Origin: Suilimivivens sp964614185
GTDB taxonomy: Bacteria > Bacillota > Clostridia > Lachnospirales > Lachnospiraceae
Reading direction: 5' to 3'
Assembly (NCBI GenBank): GCA_964614185.1
Contig: CAZTKJ010000020.1
Coordinates: 1 to 54,456 of the forward strand
DNA length: 54,456 bases
A model generated the notes under the pieces. It saw nothing but the letters and a program-made list of their open reading frames with translations. It did not search any database and was not told the origin of the DNA. Of this stretch, positions 41,787-51,000 are shown one piece after another; position 1 is the first letter of the stretch, and every line of letters begins with the position of its first letter. Position numbers and translations under genes: made by a program.

Positions 41787-43520
41787 TCAAAAAAATATCA
41801 TTACTTTTGCATCCCGGGTAAGGGGATTCCGTATCTGATAATCAAACAGTGCCAGACATGCCTCTTCTCTTCTTTGGTTTACTTTTGTTAAATCCTTCTC
41901 CCATACAGGATAAAAAAATACTTCCATATGCGTCATCTTCATAATCTGCCTGGTCTGATAATTTTCATAATCCGGCAAAAAAGCCGCAACTTTTTCTTCT
42001 TCCTTATAAAATTCCTTAATTCTTGAATAGTAATCCGATATGTCCCTGCAAAAATCGGGACGGCTTTTTGCATTCTCTCGCAAATAAAAGTCGTAAGTCA
42101 ACAGCTCTCTGTAAAGTTCGCTTCTCTCAGGATCCACTTCTTTTGCAAAAGCAAAAAGTACCTGATACCGATAGCCTCTGGCCGGCGGCTGTAAAAAATA
42201 ATCCATTTTCTCATAATAAGCGGCCAACATCTCAAACATAGCAAAAGGACTTTTGAATTTCTCCGCCAGGATGGAGAGCGTCTGTCCAAACTGATTGGAA
42301 TTATAATAGATTTCTACCATTTCTTCTATCTGCTTCAGTTTTAAGAGCTCTTCATAAGAGATCCATTTCGTATATAATACTTCATAAGGCGGTTTTGCCT
42401 GATAAGCAATACCATATTCCTCTGCATGCTCTGCCATAGGTGAACCTTTAAGCACCTTTAAAAACCCAAGCTGTAATTGATGAGGCTTCATATCATATAC
42501 TTCATTAAAAGAATTGACAAACGTGTCATAATCTTCAAAAGGAAGTCCTGCAATCAAATCCAGGTGGATATGAATATTTCCCTTTTCCCGAAGTTTCTCC
42601 ACAACCCCGGCTATGTGGTCTGTATCTGCATATCTGTTTATTTCCTGCAACGTTTTCTGATGGGTAGACTGCACACCGATTTCCAGCTGCAAGAGTCCCG
42701 GCCTCATGGCCTTGAGCAGATGAATCTCTTCCCCTGTCATAATATCCGCTGCAATTTCAAAGTGAAAATTTGTGACGCCATTGTCATTTTCTAAGATGTA
42801 GCGCCAGATAGAAATTGCATGGTCATGATTACAATTAAAGGTTCTGTCAATGAATTTCACCTGAGGCACTTTTTCGTCTAAAAAGAACTGCAATTCTTCT
42901 TTGACTTTATGAATGCTCCTTAAACGCACTGTCTTATCAATAGAAGACAGACAATAGCTGCATCTGAAAGGACATCCCCGGGCCGATTCATAATAAATGA
43001 TCTTATGCTGAAGCTGTTTTACATTTTCATAGAGAAAGGGCATTTCATTCATATCCAGCATTTTTCTTTTAGGAGTATATCCCTCCCGAAGAAGCAGCCC
43101 TTCTATCTGAAATAATGTTTTATCCGAATCTCCCTGATAATAATCCAGAAGCTCTTTGAAAGTACCTTCTCCCTCTCCTGACATAATGCCTGCGAGCATA
43201 GGATAATCAGTAAAAATTTCCGGACCCTCAAAAGAAACCTCCGGACCGCCCAGCCAGATATCTGTACCCGGCAGGATCTTTGGAATTTCCAAAAGAAGAG
43301 CCTGAATCATGTCAAAATTCCAAATATAGCAGGAAAACCCGATGATATCGGGCTTCCTCCTGTATATATCTGCCAATATTTCCTCTTTGCGATTATTGAT
43401 TGTATACTCTGCTGATTCTATGATTTCCCTGTATTCTTTTCCTGCATAAGCCTGCAGGCTGTAAATTGCCGGATTAGAATGAATATACTTTGCGTTGATT
43501 CCTACCAATAAAAATTTCAT
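41787..43520 (-). CDS. B12-binding domain radical SAM protein (DUF4080 family)
   Basis: A 577-residue enzyme with an N-terminal cobalamin-binding Rossmann domain (about residues 1-135, IIGFSCYIWNFDM, DIWLGGPEVSFEG), then a radical SAM core with the cluster-binding Cys motif RGCPFRCSYC (about residues 185-194) and SAM-binding GVQSTHQKTLQEINR, and a C-terminal DUF4080 region of about 200 residues. Such proteins resemble the methylthiotransferase/methyltransferase branch, but the substrate is unknown. The start lies 3 bases after the galT stop without a ribosome-binding site, implying translational coupling to galT. Confidence 0.9.
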   Translation of the reverse strand: MKFLLVGINAKYIHSNPAIYSLQAYAGKEYREIIESAEYTINNRKEEILADIYRRKPDIIGFSCYIWNFDMIQALLLEIPKILPGTDIWLGGPEVSFEGPEIFTDYPMLAGIMSGEGEGTFKELLDYYQGDSDKTLFQIEGLLLREGYTPKRKMLDMNEMPFLYENVKQLQHKIIYYESARGCPFRCSYCLSSIDKTVRLRSIHKVKEELQFFLDEKVPQVKFIDRTFNCNHDHAISIWRYILENDNGVTNFHFEIAADIMTGEEIHLLKAMRPGLLQLEIGVQSTHQKTLQEINRYADTDHIAGVVEKLREKGNIHIHLDLIAGLPFEDYDTFVNSFNEVYDMKPHQLQLGFLKVLKGSPMAEHAEEYGIAYQAKPPYEVLYTKWISYEELLKLKQIEEMVEIYYNSNQFGQTLSILAEKFKSPFAMFEMLAAYYEKMDYFLQPPARGYRYQVLFAFAKEVDPERSELYRELLTYDFYLRENAKSRPDFCRDISDYYSRIKEFYKEEEKVAAFLPDYENYQTRQIMKMTHMEVFFYPVWEKDLTKVNQRREEACLALFDYQIRNPLTRDAKVMIFF

Positions 43521-43523
43521 AAT

Positions 43524-45023
43524 TTAAATACTCTGTATAAATCTGTCAAAGGCTTCCTGTCCTTCAGCAGTCCTCTTATAAACGCCTGCGTCTTCAAGTA
43601 CCTGCATAAATACAAGTCCGATTTCCTTCTCAATAATATCATCTATATTAGAACTGTCGACCTTATCATATTTAGATAAAAATTCATCTACCCAGTCAGC
43701 ATGTTTTTCAAGCACCTGACTGCTTCTCAAATCCTGCCCTTCAACAAGCGCTTTTTTCAGCTGTTCCATTTCCTCTTTTAGTCTTGCCGGAAGAACTGCA
43801 AGACCCATTACCTCAATAAGTCCGATATTTTCCTTTTTAATATGGTGAAGTTTTGCATGAGGATGATACACTCCCAATGGGTGCTCCTTTGTAGTAATAT
43901 TGTTTCTCAGCACCAGATCCAGTTCATACTTGTCATCTCTTTTTCTGGCAATAGGAGTGATAGTATTATGAGGCTCTCCCTCCGTCTGCGCAAAAATGAA
44001 AGCAGACTCGTCTGTATAAGTTCTCCATTTAGATAAAATCACGTCCGCAAGTTCAATAATTCTGTCTGTCTCCATACCCCTTAATCGGATAACGGACATA
44101 GGCCATTTTACCACTCCAGCCTCTATATCTTCAAATCCCCTGATCGTAAAGTTTCTTTCCACCGGTGCCTTTGCCATGGCAAATTCATAACATCCCCCCT
44201 GAAAATGATCATGACTCAAAATCGATCCGCCTACAATCGGAAGGTCTGCATTGGAGCCTACAAAATAATGAGGGAATTGTTTTACAAAATCAAACAGTTT
44301 ACAAAAAGTATTGTGTTCAATTTTCATGGGAATGTGGCGGCTGTTGAACACAATACAGTGTTCATTGTAGTATACGTAAGGCGAATACTGAAATCCCCAT
44401 GTATCGCCCTGTATGGTAACGGGAATAATACGGTGGTTTTGTCTGGCAGGATGATTGATCCTTCCTGCATAGCCTTCGTTCTCCCGGCAGAGCAAACATT
44501 TGGGATATCCTGACTGCTTTGCGTTTTTGGCTGCTGCAATGGCTTTGGGATCTTTTTCCGGCTTGGAAAGATTAATGGTAATGTCTAAATCACCGTATTC
44601 CGTAGGTGCCAGCCATTTCATATCCTTACTGATCCTGTACCTGCGGATATAGTCAGAGTCGCAGCTGAACTTGTAGTAAAAATCAGTTGCCTGCTTGGGA
44701 TCTTTTGCATATAATTCCCTGAATTTACGAATCACTTCGCTGGGTCTTGGAAGCAGTGTGCTCATAATTTTGGTATCAAATAAATCTCTGTAAACAACAT
44801 TGTTTTCTTCCATCAGACCTTCCTTGTAAGCATAATCCAGCATTCTTTCCAGGATTCTTTCCAAGTCTTTTTCCGAAACATTTACCGGTTCCTTTGCATC
44901 TTCCATTTCATCCAAATGAAACAGCTCCAATAATCTGTTTATTGTATAAATTTCATCTTCTTCCGGTACCAGTCCCGTTAAGATGCCATAAGCTGTCAAC
45001 TTTCTAATATCATCAAGAATCAT
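43524..45023 (-). CDS. galT: UTP-hexose-1-phosphate uridylyltransferase, class II GalT
   Basis: Leloir-pathway enzyme exchanging galactose-1-phosphate with UDP-glucose. The 499-residue product belongs to the Firmicutes class II GalT family, longer than the E. coli type. It shows CLLCRENEGYAGR, the GGSILSHDHFQGG segment with the catalytic HxH-like histidines, and FIFAQTEGEPHNTITPIAR. The third ATG (base 45023) is used because GAGAGGG is 7 bases upstream of it. It lies 31 bases after galK. GalE is not in the window. Confidence 0.95.
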   Translation of the reverse strand: MILDDIRKLTAYGILTGLVPEEDEIYTINRLLELFHLDEMEDAKEPVNVSEKDLERILERMLDYAYKEGLMEENNVVYRDLFDTKIMSTLLPRPSEVIRKFRELYAKDPKQATDFYYKFSCDSDYIRRYRISKDMKWLAPTEYGDLDITINLSKPEKDPKAIAAAKNAKQSGYPKCLLCRENEGYAGRINHPARQNHRIIPVTIQGDTWGFQYSPYVYYNEHCIVFNSRHIPMKIEHNTFCKLFDFVKQFPHYFVGSNADLPIVGGSILSHDHFQGGCYEFAMAKAPVERNFTIRGFEDIEAGVVKWPMSVIRLRGMETDRIIELADVILSKWRTYTDESAFIFAQTEGEPHNTITPIARKRDDKYELDLVLRNNITTKEHPLGVYHPHAKLHHIKKENIGLIEVMGLAVLPARLKEEMEQLKKALVEGQDLRSSQVLEKHADWVDEFLSKYDKVDSSNIDDIIEKEIGLVFMQVLEDAGVYKRTAEGQEAFDRFIQSI

Positions 45024-45054
45024 TATCATACCCTCTCTTTTCTTATCTTTATAG

Positions 45055-46218
45055 CTATAATACTACCGGTCCGTCTCCAATTTCCACTACATAGAAGTCA
45101 GCGTCATACCCTATTTTAGTCCTATATGCTTCTCCTACCTGTTTTTTAAAGTCATCAATAAATTCATCCTTTACAATGCTGACTGTACAGCCTCCAAAAC
45201 CGGCGCCTGTCATACGGGAGCCAATAACTCCTTCCACCTTCCACGCCTCTTCTACCAATGTATCCAGCTCTATGCCTGTCACCTCATAATCATCCCGCAG
45301 GGAAACATGAGATGCATTCATCAGCGTTCCAAACAGCGCGATGTCATTAGCGGAAAGTGCAGCAACTGCCTGAAGAGTTCTCTGATTCTCATATACAGCG
45401 TGTTTCGCCCTTCTCATCCTTGTAGAATCTTTAATAGCCGATTTGTATTCTTCAAACTGTGCTTCCGTTAATTCTCCCAGACTCTTAATATCCACTACTG
45501 TCTGAAGCTCAGATAATGCGGTTTCACATTCGTTTCTTCTTTCATTATATTTAGAATCTCCTAAGCCCCGCTTTTTATTGCTGCAGGCAATGACAATCTT
45601 CGCTCCCTCTAATTTCACAGGTGCATAAGTATATGACAGATCGGCAGTATCTAAGAAAATGGCATGATCTTTTTTGCCCATGGCAATAGCAAATTGATCC
45701 ATAATTCCACAGTTGACGCCATTAAACTTATTTTCGGAAAACTGACCAATCAATGCCAGATCCTGATTCGTCACATCAAACCCGAAAAATTCTCTTAAAA
45801 TTGCTCCTGTCAGAACTTCTACGGAAGCAGAAGAAGAAAGTCCGGAACCATTGGGAATATTTCCGTTTAATAAAATATCCATACCCTTTGGAATTTTGAA
45901 TCCTTTCTCTTCAAATGCCCACATAACTCCCTTGGGATAATTGGTCCATCCGGCCTCTTTTTCCGGTTTTAAATCGTCAATACTGGATTCTATTACACCT
46001 AAATTTTCAAAATTCATGGAATAAAAGCAAAGCTTGTTATCCTCTCTTGTTCTTGCCACGCCATAAGTTCCAATGGTGAGTGCACAGGGAAAAACATGAC
46101 CGCCGTTATAATCTGTGTGTTCTCCAATCAGATTTACCCGTCCCGGTGCAAAAAATACCTTTACTCCTTTACTATCCCCAAATACTTCTTCAAATTTTTT
46201 TAATACGATTTCTTTCAT
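45055..46218 (-). CDS. galK: Galactokinase
   Basis: Phosphorylates galactose to galactose-1-phosphate. The 387-residue GHMP kinase shows the galactokinase signature PGRVNLIGEHTDYNGGHVF, the ATP-binding NGSGLSSSASVE loop, and TGAGFGGCTVSIV near the C-terminus. The start is MKEIVLKKF, with GGAGG 8 bases upstream; the frame begins five codons earlier at a GTG. It is the first gene of galK-galT, with a promoter at 46266-46293, and should consume galactose released by GH36 and LacLM. Confidence 0.97.
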   Translation of the reverse strand: MKEIVLKKFEEVFGDSKGVKVFFAPGRVNLIGEHTDYNGGHVFPCALTIGTYGVARTREDNKLCFYSMNFENLGVIESSIDDLKPEKEAGWTNYPKGVMWAFEEKGFKIPKGMDILLNGNIPNGSGLSSSASVEVLTGAILREFFGFDVTNQDLALIGQFSENKFNGVNCGIMDQFAIAMGKKDHAIFLDTADLSYTYAPVKLEGAKIVIACSNKKRGLGDSKYNERRNECETALSELQTVVDIKSLGELTEAQFEEYKSAIKDSTRMRRAKHAVYENQRTLQAVAALSANDIALFGTLMNASHVSLRDDYEVTGIELDTLVEEAWKVEGVIGSRMTGAGFGGCTVSIVKDEFIDDFKKQVGEAYRTKIGYDADFYVVEIGDGPVVL

Positions 46219-46265
46219 CCCATTAACCTCCACAGATACCTTTTGTTACAATGATTTTGTGTTGC

Positions 46266-46293
46266 AAAATATATATTAAAGGAATTCCGTCAA
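46266..46293 (-). promoter_or_regulatory. Promoter of galKT
   Basis: Minus strand: TTGACG (46288-46293), 16 bases, TATTTT (46266-46271). The -35 box overlaps the T-tract of the terminator of the upstream araC-type gene, so termination and initiation signals are interlocked. Confidence 0.7.
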
Positions 46294-46301
46294 AAAAAAC
46301 A

Positions 46302-46326
46302 GACAGGTTTGTTATACAAACCTGTC
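46302..46326 (-). terminator. Rho-independent terminator of the AraC-type gene
   Basis: Perfect 10-bp stem GACAGGTTTG / CAAACCTGTC with a 5-base loop, followed on the minus strand by TGTTTTTTTTG. It begins 7 bases after the regulator's stop codon. Confidence 0.93.
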
Positions 46327-46332
46327 AGAATG

Positions 46333-47235
46333 TTAACGATTAATTTCATTAACCTGATTGATAAAGTCTTCTATCTGTTTTAAATATTCCTTATTTTTTC
46401 TGGTTTCTCCCTTTTTAATTTCTTTGCGATATCCGGAAGGCGACATCTTTTTCATCTGCTTGAATGATTTGGTAAAAACCAGCGGATCCGTATATCCGCA
46501 GGAAAGAGCAATGCTTTCTATGGGAAGGGATGTCAGTTCTAAAAGCTCTGCCGCTTTGGTAATACGGAAGGTTGCCAAAAATTGCTGGGGTGACATTCCC
46601 ATGGAATTCTTAAACAATGTATAAAGATAGCTCCTGTTAATGCACACATAATCTGCAACATCAGTTATTTTAATAGGATTGCAATAATTCCCTACAATAA
46701 ATTCCACCGCACGTTTTACATAAACACCTGACTTATCCGCTTCTCCTTTTTCTTCAATATGGGCGCTTTCCGCAATCAATGATAAAAACAGCTGCAGTTG
46801 TCCGTTCCGTCTTAGCTCGTTGGAAATACCAAAGGTATTATGCTCCAGCATGTCCTTGACTGCTCCATAAAGTTCTTCTCCCTTTTCAGATTTGAAAACC
46901 GGATTAGCCAGGGAAAGTCCCATTGACTTTACAATTTCAGATGCCCTCTGCCCATGGAATCCTACCCAGACATAAGTCCATGGTTCCTGCGCATCTGCCT
47001 GATAAAAAGCCAGCTCCTCCGGAGGTATCAAAAAACCATAACCCTGTTCTAAGGGATACTCCTTGCCTCCAAGGGCAAGTTTTCCTCTTCCGCTTACAAT
47101 ATAATGAATCAGATAATGGGGTTTAAATGCCGGTCCAAAACTATGAAAAGGCTCCGTTCTGGATAATCCGCAGCAATTCACATATAGACTTCCACTCTTT
47201 TCCCCTGTAAATTCAAGCTTATATGCCTTTTCCAT
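46333..47235 (-). CDS. AraC family transcriptional regulator
   Basis: A 300-residue regulator with an N-terminal cupin sensor (FGPAFKPHYLIHYIVSGRG, GYGFLIPPEELAFY, WTYVWVGFHG) and C-terminal double helix-turn-helix (ITDVADYVCINRSYLYTLFK and the signature region IALSCGYTDPLVFTKSFKQM, KMSPSGYRK). This resembles MsmR/RafR-type regulators of sugar genes. The start is MEKAYK, preceded by AAAGAGAG; the frame extends 38 codons upstream without a better site. It lies immediately upstream of galKT in the same direction and may control them or lacLM. Confidence 0.9.
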   Translation of the reverse strand: MEKAYKLEFTGEKSGSLYVNCCGLSRTEPFHSFGPAFKPHYLIHYIVSGRGKLALGGKEYPLEQGYGFLIPPEELAFYQADAQEPWTYVWVGFHGQRASEIVKSMGLSLANPVFKSEKGEELYGAVKDMLEHNTFGISNELRRNGQLQLFLSLIAESAHIEEKGEADKSGVYVKRAVEFIVGNYCNPIKITDVADYVCINRSYLYTLFKNSMGMSPQQFLATFRITKAAELLELTSLPIESIALSCGYTDPLVFTKSFKQMKKMSPSGYRKEIKKGETRKNKEYLKQIEDFINQVNEINR

Positions 47236-47281
47236 AATGATCACTCTCTTTATTGGTTCATAGGGAGTTCCAAAGGATTTC

Positions 47282-47938
47282 TTATGAAATAAAAAGTTTC
47301 TCCTCCTCTTCCGTATAAGAAAGTCCCAGTGTGATTCCCTCCTCATCATATTCCTTTACCGAAAGTTCCAGTTCATATTTCATGCCATTGGTATCTTCCA
47401 GCACCAGAATCCATGGTGTATTATTCACATCCCGCAGCATCACCAATCCCATAAGGGACTGCTTTGGCGCTAAAACCTCCATATTTTCAAGAACATTTGC
47501 ATGGGTATCATAATCGCCTTTTTCATAAAACTGTAAAAATGCAAAGGAGAAATCGGTATGATTTACAACAGTTACGGGAATCTCTACCAGCACAGCTGCC
47601 TCTTCCTGTCCCTTAATATCATAAAGCGCTTCAAGATGCTCTTCATAAGAAACGATCAATGAATCCATAATCTGAATCAGCAAATCAATTTCTTCATCCT
47701 TCAACTCTGTCAGATCATAATTTCCTACTTCAACTACCTGTTCCCTCAAATTTGTCAGGGATTCATCCAGCGAATCATCTGCTACATCCTTATATGCCTC
47801 CACAGCCTGATTGTGCACTTCCGCCAGCTGTGTATATTTTTCCTGCGCCTCTGCCACTTTTTCCTTAGAAGGTCCACAAGCTGTGGCCAGTAAAAGCAGG
47901 CTGCATATTATCAATAAAAAAAAACATTTTTTGTGCAT
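47282..47938 (-). CDS. Small lipoprotein of unknown function
   Basis: A 218-residue secreted lipoprotein: basic start MHKKC, hydrophobic core, lipobox LLATAC with acylated Cys21. The first half of the mature protein is helical and acidic (about residues 24-110, coiled-coil-like). The second half is beta-rich, with IPVTVVNHTDFSFAFLQFYEKG, resembling the FxLyD/DUF4352-type domains of surface lipoproteins, but I cannot assign a family. A promoter fits upstream (47976-48004). It precedes the araC-type gene by 46 bases with no terminator between. Confidence 0.8.
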   Translation of the reverse strand: MHKKCFFLLIICSLLLLATACGPSKEKVAEAQEKYTQLAEVHNQAVEAYKDVADDSLDESLTNLREQVVEVGNYDLTELKDEEIDLLIQIMDSLIVSYEEHLEALYDIKGQEEAAVLVEIPVTVVNHTDFSFAFLQFYEKGDYDTHANVLENMEVLAPKQSLMGLVMLRDVNNTPWILVLEDTNGMKYELELSVKEYDEEGITLGLSYTEEEEKLFIS

Positions 47939-47975
47939 AAGTCAACCTCAATCTGCAAAATTTCTCCCATAACTA

Positions 47976-48004
47976 AGTATAAGAAAATAGTATGGAAAAA
48001 GCAA
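47976..48004 (-). promoter_or_regulatory. Candidate promoter of the small lipoprotein gene
   Basis: Minus strand: TTGCTT (47999-48004), 17 bases, TATACT (47976-47981), 38 bases before the start codon. Confidence 0.65.
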
Positions 48005-48035
48005 GAAAACATATCAGACTTTCTATGATGATTAT

Positions 48036-51000
48036 TTATTTTACCTTATATATTTTAATAGAATCGATCTCAAGATACATATCCTCTGTCCTGTCTACTG
48101 CATACAGCATTAAGGTGCAGGATTGTGCTTTCCCTGCCTGGTACGTTACAATGCCCACACTAAACTTATCCGACATGGGAACACAAGGATACCAGCCTGT
48201 CTGATTCGTCTTAATTCCCCATTGTCCCTTTCCCTTGACCACATATTCAAATCTGTAAGTAGCGCCCTTCTCCAAAGCCGCATTTTCCGCCATTTGGTTA
48301 AGAGTCAAAGAATAGCCTGCCTCCTGTGTTCCTTCTGACAATCGTTTTAGGCATAGCGCTTTTCCTGAGGGACTGTCACCATCTTCAATTATATCCCATG
48401 ACATGAGATTATTACTATCAATTCTGTATTCATCAGGGAAATAGGGTCCTTGGTCCGGACTAAAAGATGCAATCAGTTCATCCTCCTCATCTCCTCCGTC
48501 ATTGATCCTGGTTCCCTCTGTCAACAGGATACCGATCCTTGCATTTACTTCCCCATGCATAACCGAATCTGAAATAACTACGTTGGTTCCTGCGTAATTG
48601 ACAAAATCTCCATTCAGTTTACAGCCGGAAATCCTGACATCATCTGCGGCTGTAATAATTCCTATGCTTCCCTGTCCATTTTCTTCAAAAACTGAATTGG
48701 AGATTGTAATATGTTCACATGGGTTATTGCTGTTATTCGTTTCAATATCGATTCCAAATTCCGGAGCCGTTCCTTTGGCATTACGGAATATACAATTATC
48801 CACGATGATATCCTCTGCACATACAATAGACAGGTTATTTCTTCTGTTATCGTAAAGATTACAATTTGTAATAGTGATCCGGCTGCAGCCTGCAATCATA
48901 TCTTCTTCATGATGGGATCCAATATAAATGCCGTCACCCCAACACTGGGAGCTGCTAACATCGGTAATGACGATATCGCTGCTGTCATAAATACCGATAC
49001 CCATTCCCCACTCTCCTGATTTGCCGCCGTGCTCATAACGTTCCCCCGTAATCTGACCGCCGGAAATCATTACATGATTGACATTGCTTGCATGAATCAC
49101 ATTGTAAAAATTATTAGAGTTACCAACGGCTTTTAATACTGCCCCCGGGGACATGATAAAGTTCATATCACTTCTCAGATTGATACTTGTCTGTGCATCA
49201 ATTTTATACGTTCCTGCGGGCACATATAATGTATTACATTCTTCATTTAAGTTTTGAATGGCTTTGTTAAATGCTTTCGTATCATCTTCTTCATCATAAG
49301 TCCTGAACATCTGAGGCGTAAGATACTTGCCTTCGGGCTTTGTTTCTTCTTTGGCATCAACAAATACCAGACATTTTCTGACGAATCTGCGCTCATTGGC
49401 ATATGCCTTTATCACTGCCATTCCCGGTTTATTGAATGAAATCTCACCTTTCCCATCCACGGAAGCTATTTCCGGATTGGTACTCTCCCATTGAATAGTG
49501 CTGTAAGTCGCATCCATGGGCTTAAGATCCGTGGCCGTCAACTGATACCATGTTCCTTCATTCTGATGAATTTCTGTTACATTCAGGGAAAATGAAGTTA
49601 CCTGTATTACAGATACACTTACTTTGCAGGAAGCCTTTTTTCCTGTATCCTGGGACGTTACCGTAATAGTAGCTTTCCCCGGTTTCTTTGCCGTAATGAT
49701 GCCTTCCGGACTGACTGAAACAATGTTACTGTTAGAACTGCTCCACAGCAGCGTTTTATTCCATGCATCCTCGGGAACTACTGTGGCAGTGAGCTGTTTG
49801 CTGTTCCCCAGTCCTAAGGAAATTGAAGTTTCATCCATCAATATTTTCGTAACTCTGGTAGTCAGATACTTCTTTTTATTAATTTTGAAAGAGCAGACCC
49901 TTGTTCCGCCATAATCTCCGATTCCCCGCAGCGTCACTTTAGCTGTGCCTGCTTTTATATTGTTGCTGTATGTAAGAATCTCATAACATGGTTCTGTAAT
50001 CTCCAATCCTTTCTTAACATCATTCTTATTGGCATACACATGGATATTCTCTGCAGACAATTCTATTTCCTTCCCTGTATATACCTGTGCATCTATTACA
50101 ATAATCAGTTTACTTATATTGGCACCGTATATACGATAGCTTCCGGTAATAGATGACCCTGCATAATGATTGATTCCTACAGCAGTTACATATACCACTG
50201 TACCTGCCTGAGGAGACAGTCCATCCGCCATTTTCTCATAATGATAAATCAGTGTCTTATCATAATCCGTTCCTGCTGTTAATTTTTTTCCGTTAACATC
50301 CTTTATGGTCACCGTTGATTTCCATGCATTTGCCTTACTGCTGTATTGCTTATCCGGAATGGATATTGTTCCCTGACTGATATCGGCAGGAATAACTTCT
50401 ATCTCCGTAATGCTTTTATAGCCTTTGTAATTTCCTTTTCCGGTAATTTCACAGGTCATGATCCCTGGCTTTTTATTATTATTTACTTTAACCGAATAAT
50501 CTGTCTTACTGCTTAAAACACAGGAATCTTCATCTCCCGGAAACTCCATAAGGTCAAATTCAGGTACTGCCCCGCCTTTCATATAAACTGCCACCGGAAC
50601 GCCATCATCACCTATATTGTGCCATTTAAGATATAACTCTGTTTGAGCCATGATTTTGTATGTCTTTTTAAAAGAACCTGTATATCTGCCTATACCGGTA
50701 AAAGTAACTGTTGCGGTTCCGACTTTCTTATGATTGCTGTATTTAACAGTATAGTCTACCCCTTCTGTAAGGGGTTCGCTGTCATCCCCTTGACTATAAA
50801 TAAGCACCCCTGTCTTGTTCTGGCAGATTCCCCCATTATTTTTTATTTCTTTTTGGGAAAATATAATGGCGCTCTGCCACTCTTCCCCCAACTGACTATT
50901 CTTAATGTTCCTGTCAGCAACTACCTTAATATTCAGCTTTTTCATTCCCCGGTAGCCGTCATTTCTTCCGGCTTCTGAGGGATAAACCTCAATATATCCT

